From: DATKKG01 sp035543015 | GTDB taxonomy: Archaea; Thermoproteota; Nitrososphaeria; Conexivisphaerales; DTJL01 | Assembly: GCA_035543015.1 (NCBI GenBank) | Contig: DATKKG010000030.1 | Span: forward strand, 62,001 to 126,000 | DNA: 64,000 bases | Reading direction: 5' to 3' | Part shown: piece after piece, positions 34,617 to 41,622 of the stretch | How positions within the stretch are numbered: position 1 is the first letter of the stretch | Layout: the number at the start of each line of letters is the position of its first letter | The notes under the pieces: model-generated | The model's input: only the letters and a program-made list of their open reading frames with translations | What the model was told of the DNA's origin: nothing | Database searches by the model: none | Program-made: the position numbers and the translations under genes

Positions 34617-35086
34617 CGCGATCTCCCCTCCGAGGCCTCCTGGATGGCCTGTATGATCGGGTAGTAGCCCGTGCACCTGCACAGGACGCCGCTGATGCCG
34701 GCCTTGATGTCGTCCTCGGTCGGTCTCACGGTCCTGGACAGGATGTCCTTCGCTGCCACCAGCATGGCCGGGGTGCAGAAGCCGCACTGGGCCGCGTTGT
34801 ACTTGAGGAACCTGCCCTGAAGGGACTTCATCTGGGGGTCTTCGAGGAGGCCCTCGAGGGTCGTGACCTGGGCCCCTCTGCACTGGGCCGCCAGGACGAT
34901 GCAGGAGTTGACCAGCCTGCCGTTCAGGATCACGGCGCAGAGGCCGCAGTCGCCGGTTCCGCAGCCATCCTTGACGCTCTTGATGTCGAGGCGGTTCCTC
35001 AGGACGTCCAGGAGGGAGTCGGTCGAGTCGACGTGGAGGGAGCGCTCCCGGCCGTTCACCGTCATCGTGATGAAGTGCTTGGACAA
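34613..35086 (-). CDS. Molybdenum hydroxylase [2Fe-2S] small subunit
   Basis: 157 residues. The plant-ferredoxin cluster motif CGTGDCGLCAV with a later Cys, then the second cluster motif CGFCTPAM...CRCTGY, give the two [2Fe-2S] centres that pass electrons from the Mo site to FAD. Length and layout are standard for CoxS/HcrC. It overlaps the large-subunit start by 4 nt and begins 5 nt after the medium subunit. Confidence 0.95.
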   Translation of the reverse strand: MSKHFITMTVNGRERSLHVDSTDSLLDVLRNRLDIKSVKDGCGTGDCGLCAVILNGRLVNSCIVLAAQCRGAQVTTLEGLLEDPQMKSLQGRFLKYNAAQCGFCTPAMLVAAKDILSRTVRPTEDDIKAGISGVLCRCTGYYPIIQAIQEASEGRSR

Positions 35087-35091
35087 CCCTC

Positions 35092-35970
35092 TCAGCTCCC
35101 CCTTATCCTGCTGACGCAGCGACCGAGGAGACGCCCCAGGAAGACCTTGGCCACGTCCGCCCTGTATTCGCCTGAGGCCCTGAAGTCAGAGCCCAACGAA
35201 AGCTCGTTGGCGAGGATCCCCTGGGCGGCTGCCACGGCGTCCGAGGTGAGCCTCCTCCCCGCCAGGTAGCCCTCCACGAGGGTCGCCCTCTGGGGGATCC
35301 TGCCCGAGACCCGGTTCAGGGAGACGCTGGCTTTGAGCACCGTCTCCAGGTCGGGTTCGAGGGTCAGGACGACCGCCATGTTGACCAGCGCTATGATCAG
35401 GGTGTTCCTCCTTCCCAGCTTGTCGTAGGCGGAGCCGCTGTTGGACGGCAGCTGGGGCACCTCGACTTCGGTGAGTATCTCGCCGCTCTTCCTGAAGGTC
35501 GTCCGCTTGCCCAGGATGAACTCCTTCAGGGGGACGACCCTCTCCTTCTTGGAGCTGGAGAGCTTCAGCTTGGCGTCGAGGGCGAGGAGCACGGGGATGA
35601 GGTCCTCCGACGAGCTGGCCGAGCAGACGTTGCCTCCGACGGTGGCGACGTTCCGGATCTGCGGGTCGCCGAACTTGCTGCCTGCGTCCCTGATGACCTC
35701 CAGCTCCTTCCCTATCGATGGGGATTCGAGAAGGTCGCTCACCGTCGTCAGGGCGCCGATGCGGAGGGAGCCGCCGTCGACCCGCACGTAGCGCAGGTCC
35801 AGCTCGAGCCCCGACAGGTCCAGGAGGTTGGATGCCGTCACCTGACGCCTCTTCAGGCGGGGAACCAGATCCGTCCCCCGGGCCAGGACCGTGGTGCCCT
35901 CTCCGAACTCCTCCATGTAGCTGAGCGCGTCCGCGAGGCTGGTCGGCACGTAGATGTCGAAACCGGCCAA
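35092..35970 (-). CDS. Molybdenum hydroxylase FAD-binding medium subunit
   Basis: 292 residues from the TTG at 35970. A TTG at 35991 is also in frame but overlaps moaD. FAD-binding signatures are LARGTDLVPRLKR and RNVATVGGNVCSAS. The C-terminal CO_deh_flav_C domain begins around residue 185. The start DIYVPTSLADAL fits the family's usual YxxPxSLxEAL opening. Order in the operon: moaD, medium, small, large. Confidence 0.93.
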   Translation of the reverse strand: MAGFDIYVPTSLADALSYMEEFGEGTTVLARGTDLVPRLKRRQVTASNLLDLSGLELDLRYVRVDGGSLRIGALTTVSDLLESPSIGKELEVIRDAGSKFGDPQIRNVATVGGNVCSASSSEDLIPVLLALDAKLKLSSSKKERVVPLKEFILGKRTTFRKSGEILTEVEVPQLPSNSGSAYDKLGRRNTLIIALVNMAVVLTLEPDLETVLKASVSLNRVSGRIPQRATLVEGYLAGRRLTSDAVAAAQGILANELSLGSDFRASGEYRADVAKVFLGRLLGRCVSRIRGS

Positions 35971-35977
35971 ATCGATC

Positions 35978-36256
35978 TCAGCCCCCGCCAACGGCCGGAA
36001 CGAAGAGGACGAGGTCCCCGTCCTTGAATCCCAGGTTCGGCACGTCCTTCAGGCGGTGGGCCACCCCGTTGTGGTAGACAAAGGAGTAGGGCCTGGCCTT
36101 TCCATGGGCACCGTAGAGGGGCTGGCGGAAGTCATCTCCGTACTCCCTTGACAGGGAGGCCAGGAGGCCTTTGAGATCGCTCGCTTCAACTTCGAGCTCG
36201 CTCTTGTTGGAGCTGGGGATGAGGTCGAAGAACAGCCTGACCTTCACCTTGGCCAT
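35978..36256 (-). CDS. MoaD/ThiS-family sulfur carrier
   Basis: 92 residues from the ATG at 36256, where the beta-grasp fold begins (KVKVRLFFDLIP). The C-terminus is PAVGGG, exposing the Gly-Gly that is adenylated and thiocarboxylated. MoaD provides sulfur to molybdopterin synthase. Finding it as first gene of the hydroxylase operon suggests a carrier dedicated to this enzyme's cofactor, or a maturation role. A longer open frame upstream has no homology features. Confidence 0.85.
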   Translation of the reverse strand: MAKVKVRLFFDLIPSSNKSELEVEASDLKGLLASLSREYGDDFRQPLYGAHGKARPYSFVYHNGVAHRLKDVPNLGFKDGDLVLFVPAVGGG

Positions 36257-36375
36257 GCGCCTTTCTCCTCTCAAACGCTCGACCGTGATAGAAAAACCTT
36301 TACGAACATCGCGGCGGAAACGAAGACACAAATCTTATACGATGACGTCGGCAGCCTCTAAACGACGAACCGTCG

Positions 36376-36454
36376 GGGCCCGTCTTCTAGCCTGGATCAG
36401 GATGGCAGCCCGCGAAGCTGTTGATCGAGGGTCCAAATCCCTCCGGGCCCGCCA
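36376..36454 (+). tRNA. tRNA-Arg(GCG)-like sequence, possibly degenerate
   Basis: Acceptor arms GGGCCCG/CGGGCCC pair perfectly, with discriminator G and an encoded CCA. The D stem is TTCT/AGGA. The anticodon stem is GCAGC/GCTGT with loop CCGCGAA, so the anticodon would be GCG. The T stem GAGGG/CCCTC is perfect with loop TCCAAAT. The body resembles archaeal tRNA-Arg. Deviations from consensus are C instead of U33, C instead of A21, C at T-loop position 55 and an extra base between the D and anticodon stems. A TATA-like CTTATACG lies about 40 nt upstream. It may be a decayed gene left at an integration site, or an unusual functional tRNA. Confidence 0.5.
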
Positions 36455-36458
36455 GCAA
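36438..36458 (+). repeat. Direct repeat, left copy (att-like, tRNA 3' end)
   Basis: Contains CCGGGCCCGCCAGCAA and the five bases before it, spanning the 3' T stem, acceptor stem and CCA of the tRNA-Arg-like gene plus four bases beyond it. It matches the right copy at 37765-37785 except for one base (T versus G at the fifth position). Confidence 0.6.
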
Positions 36459-36566
36459 AGAACGTAGACCTGACGCTCAATCAGAAGTGGTGGACTTCGG
36501 TGAGAGTAGCGCTTTGCTCGGTCTCCTATGCACAATCCGTAAATAAGACTCCCGACCCTTAAGTTC

Positions 36567-37580
36567 TTGGAGCGAAAGTTGGAAGATTACCAGAAGCTAT
36601 TGGTGATTTCCTCGCTATTTACCGTTCTTCTCCTATCTCCTGTGATTCCAGGAGCATCCTCCCAGTTGAGAGCGACGAGTGCAAGTTCGGATACAGGTTC
36701 TGGCGTCTACGCGGTGATTACAAGGGCAGATCCCGGCAGCTGGGATCAAACGACCCTCTCCCTTCTGACTTCTCAAGGGATGAATGCCATATACCAGTTT
36801 CCTACGGGCGCCTGCGAATGTGGGTTTGTTATTGATTCTTCTGGCAATTACATAGTCGTCGAAATAGCTGGCAACGCGCTTACGAAGGTGACCCGAGCCG
36901 GGGTGGGGACCGTGATATACAAGTTCGCCGATGGCACCAAGCCAACTGGTATGGCAATAGATTCTTCAGGGAACTACATCGTCGGTGAAATGAACACGAG
37001 CAAGATCTCGAAGATCACTCCCGGCGGAGTGAGGACGGAGATAGCCAACATCACCGCTCCAAACGATTTGGAAATAGATGCTTTCGGAAACTACATAGTG
37101 ACTCAGACGATATGGCCTTCTCTGAACGCGCTTTCGAAGGTCACCCCCGATGGCAACGTAAGCGTAATTTACAACTTCCCCGTCCGCACTTGGCCCGCCT
37201 CGACGGCAATCGATTCCTCTGGGAACTACATAGTCAGCACATACGACGGAAACGCGCTCTGGAAGGTGACTCCGGACGGTGCGGCCACCCAGGTATACAG
37301 GTTCAACGGTGGTACCTACCCGTACACCGTCACGATTGATTCGAACGGGAACTACATCGTGTCCGAGTCCCATACTCAGGTGCTCTCTGAGATAACGCCT
37401 GCCGGCGTGAGGACCGAGTTGTACCATTTCTCGGATTGGCCGGGCGAGATTCTTGTCATTTCCGCTGGGGACCTGACCCCAATCCCCGAGTACCCAGGGG
37501 GAATGGTGTTGGTTACGACGGCTCTCGCTGTTTCGATAGCCCTGTTGTTCACTCGAATGAAGAGCAGGCCCGCCATCTGA
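36567..37580 (+). CDS. Surface beta-propeller (NHL-like repeat) protein with C-terminal anchor
   Basis: 337 residues from a TTG about 25 nt after the TATA-like TAAATAAG. A signal helix (about 10-28) is followed by at least five repeats of about 40 residues with the core IDSSGNYIV and the ending KVTPDG or KITPGG, typical of NHL/SMP-30-like propeller blades. At the end IPEYPGG precedes a hydrophobic helix and a basic tail (TRMKSR), like the PEF-CTERM sorting signals processed by archaeosortases. So it is probably exposed on the cell surface. Third codon positions are richer in A/T than in neighbouring genes. It is the only gene between the two tRNA-derived repeats. Confidence 0.8.
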   Translation: MERKLEDYQKLLVISSLFTVLLLSPVIPGASSQLRATSASSDTGSGVYAVITRADPGSWDQTTLSLLTSQGMNAIYQFPTGACECGFVIDSSGNYIVVEIAGNALTKVTRAGVGTVIYKFADGTKPTGMAIDSSGNYIVGEMNTSKISKITPGGVRTEIANITAPNDLEIDAFGNYIVTQTIWPSLNALSKVTPDGNVSVIYNFPVRTWPASTAIDSSGNYIVSTYDGNALWKVTPDGAATQVYRFNGGTYPYTVTIDSNGNYIVSESHTQVLSEITPAGVRTELYHFSDWPGEILVISAGDLTPIPEYPGGMVLVTTALAVSIALLFTRMKSRPAI

Positions 37581-37764
37581 GCTTTGACCATTACGCCCCG
37601 TGACTCTCTTGCTTCAAAGTTGCTTCGGGGTCTCTCTTGATTGAGGGCGCCGGGGGGGATGTGCGGAGTTTCACATCTCGGCCGAATTCGGAAGAGGCCA
37701 AGAGAGGCCTGACACAGGGAGTCTCCTTGAGACGAGACTGCTAACGAACCTAAGCAGGTCCTAG

Positions 37765-37785
37765 TCCCGCCGGGCCCGCCAGCAA
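37765..37785 (+). repeat. Direct repeat, right copy (tRNA 3' fragment)
   Basis: Second copy of the tRNA-Arg 3' end. The similarity extends upstream into the T arm: over 37754-37785, 27 of 32 bases match the left copy without gaps, including GGTCC. There is no matching 5' half of a tRNA upstream, so this is a fragment and not a second gene. Confidence 0.6.
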
Positions 37786-37836
37786 TTGTCATAAGGTCAG
37801 GGACTGAGCGACAGCCGGCGAAGCGCGGAGGAGCGC

Positions 37837-38301
37837 CTAGGGCTCGCCCATCGTGTACGACAGGAGCCTGCTGCCGGCGTCGTCGAAACTGAACTGCCCC
37901 GTTACGCTCTCTCCGCGCAGGACCTTGGGGAGCCAGTAGCGGTCGTCCTCCCACATCTCGTCGAAGGGGATGTCCGCGAAATCGAACCAGCGAAGGAACC
38001 CTTCGTCGCTGGGCCTCGGCTCGCCGGAGAACTCCGTCGCGGTGAAGACGTGCACGAACCAGTCCTTCGCAGGGTCGTGCCCGAACCTGAAGGAGAGGGT
38101 CCCCCTGTGAATGGGGGATGGAACCTCAAGGCCAGACTCCTCCTCGACCTCCCGCCTGACGCAGTCCTGCGGGGACTCGCCGACTTTCAGCTTGCCCCCT
38201 AGACCGTTCCACATGCCGCCGCCGAACCTTCCCTCCGTCTTGTGGAGCAGGAGCACCTTGCCCTGGTGCACTATGAAGCAAAGGGTGGCGACGGTTGTCA
38301 T
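37837..38301 (-). CDS. Nudix hydrolase (MutT-like)
   Basis: 154 residues. The Nudix box runs GGKLKVGESPQDCVRREVEE followed by ESGLEV, with the catalytic REVEEESG intact. The N-terminal FIVHQGKVLLLHKTEGRFGGGMWNGLGG resembles 8-oxo-dGTP and related nucleotide diphosphatases. The end, FDDAGSRLLSYTM, is consistent with MTH1-like proteins. It probably cleans the nucleotide pool. It is divergent from the gene at 38366, sharing a promoter region with a perfect inverted repeat. Confidence 0.9.
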   Translation of the reverse strand: MTTVATLCFIVHQGKVLLLHKTEGRFGGGMWNGLGGKLKVGESPQDCVRREVEEESGLEVPSPIHRGTLSFRFGHDPAKDWFVHVFTATEFSGEPRPSDEGFLRWFDFADIPFDEMWEDDRYWLPKVLRGESVTGQFSFDDAGSRLLSYTMGEP

Positions 38302-38329
38302 TGCTTGCGCTCCGCGGGTTCGGTCAGCC

Positions 38330-38351
38330 TTATTACGAGGGGGCGTAATAA
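38330..38351. promoter_or_regulatory. Divergent promoter with 8-base-arm inverted repeat
   Basis: Arms TTATTACG (38330-38337) and CGTAATAA (38344-38351) are perfectly complementary, with a 6-nt spacer AGGGGG. Each arm doubles as a TATA-like element (TAATAAG for the Nudix gene, TAATAA for the rightward gene). One dimeric regulator could therefore silence both directions. Confidence 0.55.
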
Positions 38352-38365
38352 ACGATGCTGGGCCC

Positions 38366-38833
38366 TTGGACAGGAGAGAGGGATCGGTCCGCCGGAACGT
38401 AGAGCGCCTGGCAAAGGCTGGGGGCAGGGAAGGCTACCGCAGGTTGGCCGAAGAGGCCGCGCGCAAGAGGCTGGAATGGTACGAGAGGAATGGGGAGGGC
38501 CTGAATCTCAGGGGGTCAGCGGTCAGGCGGGCCTACGAGCTCCTTCTGATCCGGTACCTGGGCCTGGACCCCGAGGACGTCCCCGTAATCTACGAAGACG
38601 AGGAGAGGATCGTCTGGCGCTCCTCCAACTTCTGCCCTCTCCTGGAGGCGTGCACGAGGACCGGGCTCGACACCAGGGTCGTCTGCAGGGAGTATCAGGA
38701 GGTCCCGGCTCAAAGGCTGATCGAGAAGGTGGACCCCAATCTGAGGTTCTCGCGGAGCTATGAGAAGATAAGGCCCTACGCCAGCTTCTGCGAAGAGGCC
38801 ATAGAGCTCGGGAAGCCCAAGGCGACCCGCTGA
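38366..38833 (+). CDS. Uncharacterised protein, resembles ATC-hydrolase/V4R-like fold
   Basis: 155 residues from a TTG at 38366, the only start codon compatible with the promoter. The N-terminal half is helical and charged (NVERLAKAGGREGYRRLAEEAARKR). The C-terminal half has IVWRSSNFCPLLEAC, VVCREYQEVPAQRLIEKVDPNLRF and YASFCEEAI, with spaced cysteines. This resembles L-2-amino-thiazoline-4-carboxylate hydrolase-like or V4R-type proteins, but the match is weak. Its shared, symmetric promoter with the Nudix gene suggests linked control. Confidence 0.55.
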   Translation: MDRREGSVRRNVERLAKAGGREGYRRLAEEAARKRLEWYERNGEGLNLRGSAVRRAYELLLIRYLGLDPEDVPVIYEDEERIVWRSSNFCPLLEACTRTGLDTRVVCREYQEVPAQRLIEKVDPNLRFSRSYEKIRPYASFCEEAIELGKPKATR

Positions 38834-38864
38834 TCCGGGAACCGGCGGCGTCCCCCCGCTCAGG

Positions 38865-39293
38865 CTATTTCGATCTGGCGTTGGCGCTTGCCCTCTTGGC
38901 AAGCTCCGCCATTATGGTGGCCGGAATCTCCGGGCGCACCTTCACCAGCGCCTCGAAGGACCAGGCAGTGAACGCCGCGCATCTCGTTGGAGCCACGGCG
39001 ACGACGTCCGCCGACCTCGGCTGGTTGTCCAGGACGGCCATCTCCCCGAAGAATCCCCCAGGGCCTATCTGAGATATGACCTTCGCGCCCCTCCGGACCT
39101 CAGCCTTCCCCTCCAGCACGACGTAGAACCCGATGCCCAGCTCCCCCTCCTTCACGATGGTCTGGCCGGCGTCGAACGACAAGTCGTGACCCAGCCTGGC
39201 CACAACGTCGAGCTGCTTCTTCTTCAGCCCGGCGAAGAGCGGAACCGTCGCGAGGACCTCCTCGAACCCCTTCTTGTTGCCCTCTGCTTTCAT
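38865..39293 (-). CDS. Cyclic nucleotide-binding domain protein
   Basis: 142 residues making up one cNMP-binding beta-roll with C helix. VPLFAGLKKKQLDVVARL, GQTIVKEGELGIGFYVVLEG and the phosphate-binding cassette GGFFGEMAVLDNQPRSADVVA, with its Glu and Arg, are intact. No DNA-binding domain is attached, unlike CRP. It could be a soluble sensor acting on a partner. The TATA-like GTTTAAATC lies about 28 nt upstream. The ligand in archaea is uncertain. Confidence 0.85.
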   Translation of the reverse strand: MKAEGNKKGFEEVLATVPLFAGLKKKQLDVVARLGHDLSFDAGQTIVKEGELGIGFYVVLEGKAEVRRGAKVISQIGPGGFFGEMAVLDNQPRSADVVAVAPTRCAAFTAWSFEALVKVRPEIPATIMAELAKRASANARSK

Positions 39294-39424
39294 CGAGTGA
39301 AGTGACGCGTGAGAAGATTTAAACTCATCGTCGCTACCCCGCCGTGAACCGGAGCCTCCGACCGGCCCGGCCCCGCCTCCGGGGGACGGCGGAGATCACC
39401 GACAGGGGGATCTGACGAGGGAGG

Positions 39425-40648
39425 CTATCGGGATCCGATTCGTCTCGCAGCGTCGATGTCTCCCTTCCGGAGCATCATCGCCCTCTTCACCCTCGCCTGG
39501 GCGATCTCCTCTGAAACTGAGCGCATCGACCTCCCGGTCCCGAGGACCTCCTGGATGACCACCTCCGTGTTCTTCGAGATCTTGTATTCTATCAGGTCGA
39601 ACGCTTCCTTCTCGGTCCCTCCCTTGTATTCCACATAGGACCCTATGACGCCTCCGGCGTTCACCAGCAGATCGGGAAGCACCCACACTCCTGCGGAATG
39701 GAGAGCCGCGTCCGCTTCCTTCGTGGTAGGGATGTTGGCTGCCTCGACCACCATCCTCACCTTGGAGGCGAGGAGCTGGCGGACGGTCTCGTCGTTGATC
39801 ACGTCAGAGGTCGCAGCTGGGATGAAGATGTCGCACGGGACGCCGAAGACGTCGTCCCTCGGCGCCTTGGAGTAGGATGGAAGGTTCGCCAGCACCGGCT
39901 CCATGCTGGACTGCTTCATTTCGTTGAGGATTTTGGGGATGTCGAGACCACGGGGGTCCGCCATCGAGCAGCTGACATCGGAGATGCCGACTATCTTGAA
40001 GCCCATCTCGTCAAGGAACTTGGCCGTGAAGGAGCCCACGTTGCCGAAGCCTTGGATGCAGACCCTGGCCTCCCTGGGGTCGAGGTTGAACTTGTGCAGC
40101 TTGTTCAGGAGGCCAACGGCCAGGTTCGTGGCGTGGGCTACGCCGTAGCCCGTCGTGCCCAGCTCGTGCGGGATCCCGCCGATCTCGGAAGGCTTCCCCG
40201 TGCATGCCTTCATGTCGCCGACCTCGTGCGCAAAGACCGCCATCTCGAGCTCCGAGGTCCCCATGTCGGTGGCGCCGACGTACTGGTTGGGCACGTAGGG
40301 CTTGATGGCCCTAGCGAATGCCCTGACCCAGGCCGCCCTGTCGGTCTTGGCCGGGTCGCCCCGTATGCCCGCCTTGGCCCCGCCGAAAGGAAGCCCCGCG
40401 AGGGCGACCTTCCAGGTCATCACCCTGGCGAGCCTGAAGACCTCCCGCGGGGTGACTGTCGGCGAGAACCTGATGCCGCCCTTGCCCGGGCCGCTGGCCG
40501 TGTTGTCTATGACCAGGACGCCCTGCATGCCCGTGTCCGGGTCGTAAACCTGGATCACTTTCTCCGGCCCCCATTCGTCCGCCATGCTCCAGACGTCGAT
40601 ATCCTGAAGGCGCTCCGAAGGTGCGGAGCGTTTGGACGGTTCGCTCAT
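39425..40648 (-). CDS. gdhA: Glutamate dehydrogenase
   Basis: 407 residues. The catalytic region GGIRFSPTVTPREV, GLPFGGAKAGIRGDP, TDMGTSELEMAVFAHEVGD and the Rossmann loop VCIQGFGNVGS match archaeal hexameric Glu dehydrogenases, which interconvert glutamate and 2-oxoglutarate plus ammonia. It links nitrogen and carbon metabolism and fits a cell importing peptides. The TATA-like CTTATATTC lies about 38 nt upstream. NAD versus NADP preference is not decided here. The Glu/Leu/Phe/Val family allows other specificities, but the length and motifs favour glutamate. Confidence 0.92.
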   Translation of the reverse strand: MSEPSKRSAPSERLQDIDVWSMADEWGPEKVIQVYDPDTGMQGVLVIDNTASGPGKGGIRFSPTVTPREVFRLARVMTWKVALAGLPFGGAKAGIRGDPAKTDRAAWVRAFARAIKPYVPNQYVGATDMGTSELEMAVFAHEVGDMKACTGKPSEIGGIPHELGTTGYGVAHATNLAVGLLNKLHKFNLDPREARVCIQGFGNVGSFTAKFLDEMGFKIVGISDVSCSMADPRGLDIPKILNEMKQSSMEPVLANLPSYSKAPRDDVFGVPCDIFIPAATSDVINDETVRQLLASKVRMVVEAANIPTTKEADAALHSAGVWVLPDLLVNAGGVIGSYVEYKGGTEKEAFDLIEYKISKNTEVVIQEVLGTGRSMRSVSEEIAQARVKRAMMLRKGDIDAARRIGSR

Positions 40649-40704
40649 TGGACCACGCCGGCCGCTAGGGCAGTCTGACCGAATATAAGGGCTTGCGCTG
40701 CGGG

Positions 40705-41391
40705 CTATGTGTCGGACAGGGGGGCCTCGGTCTGCGGCGCGGCTCCGCCGATGGAAGCTGTCCCGCTCCTGCGCATGCGGAGGTACGCCCAGGATACGGC
40801 CAAGCCGATCGCGAGCGCGACAGCCCAGGCATAGACGAAGCCCTCGATGCTGTACTGGACGGTGATGGCCTCGAGGAGGGCTGCCACCATCAGCATCAGG
40901 ATGACCAGCGCGAAAGAGGCGGCCGCCCTGGAGAGCTCCTCCTTGAGGCGTTTCGCGAAGGCAGAGTAGACCATGAGGATGCTCTCAGCGATGGCCACCG
41001 CGTAGGCCATCAGCTCCACCCATGAGTGGGGAGAGAGGAAGGTCGTGATGAGGAGGATGGAGGCTGGGACCCCCGACGAAGATGCCAGCGCCGATATCAC
41101 CTGCCCCGTCAATATGGTGACCTCCACGAACCTTATCCAGCCGAGGAAGGGGACGAACTCGAACACCGCGATCAGGGCGTTGTTGGCGAAGATGTCCAGG
41201 GCGTTGAACATGAGGGGCTCGTTCTCGATCTGTGAGAGGATCGCCCTGGTGTCGTTCAGAAGGGAGTTCGCATCGCTTGGTGAGAGCGGGACGTTGGAGA
41301 CAACCGCGAAGAGGGCGACTTCGAATACGAAGGTGGCTAGAACGAGGGTCAGCCACCTGCGGTCGAACCGCAGCTTCCCGCCAGCCTGCAC
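40705..41391 (-). CDS. SpoIIM-like (stage II sporulation M family) membrane protein
   Basis: 228 residues from a GTG with about five helices. The pattern FANNALIAVFEFVPFLGWIRFVEV and LSPHSWVELMAYAVAIAES matches the SpoIIM/DUF95 family, where a PHG-like turn precedes a conserved Glu. Archaeal members have no sporulation role and are thought to be transport or envelope proteins. The N-terminal half has a 60-residue extracellular loop. It stands alone between GDH and the glycosyltransferase, with divergent transcription to the latter. Confidence 0.75.
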   Translation of the reverse strand: MQAGGKLRFDRRWLTLVLATFVFEVALFAVVSNVPLSPSDANSLLNDTRAILSQIENEPLMFNALDIFANNALIAVFEFVPFLGWIRFVEVTILTGQVISALASSSGVPASILLITTFLSPHSWVELMAYAVAIAESILMVYSAFAKRLKEELSRAAASFALVILMLMVAALLEAITVQYSIEGFVYAWAVALAIGLAVSWAYLRMRRSGTASIGGAAPQTEAPLSDT

Positions 41392-41622
41392 GGGTTCTCG
41401 CAGGACCCAGGGGCTATTTCACCCATTCGGTCGTTACGGGCCTGGCGCGCGACGCAAATGGGACCGATTGAGACGACGGAGGCTCCCCCTCTTTGTCAGA
41501 AAGAGTTTAATCCACGCGGGTTTGGTGGGGTCGGTGTGTTGAGTAGGCCCGGCAGCAGGCAGCCTGAGACGGGGGAAGCCTTTGCACGGCCTGGCGAGCT
41601 GCCACGGGGGCCGTGAGCGGCG

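Larger units (their letters stand above)
36438..37785 (+). mobile_element. Putative tRNA-bounded integrated cassette (about 1.3 kb)
   Basis: Bounded by two copies of the 3' end of the tRNA-Arg-like sequence in the same orientation, 20 of 21 bases identical, 1327 bp apart. Elements that integrate by site-specific recombination into tRNA genes leave this pattern: tRNA, cargo, then a 3' tRNA fragment. The cargo is one surface beta-propeller gene with visibly more A/T at third codon positions than the genes around it. No integrase is present, so this would be a remnant or a mobilised cassette. The non-coding part, 37581-37764, holds no gene that I can see. Confidence 0.45.

Noticed and set aside
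32265..35970. Aerobic CO dehydrogenase (CoxLMS)
   Set aside because: The large-subunit loop lacks the form I Cys motif AYRCSFR.
37710..37788. A second complete tRNA at the right repeat
   Set aside because: Only the T arm and 3' acceptor are present; no GGGCCCG 5' half or anticodon arm upstream.
41536..41616. Possible 26-codon leader peptide (GTG start) before the glycosyltransferase
   Set aside because: It follows a TATA-like box, but nothing beyond position supports coding; too short to judge.
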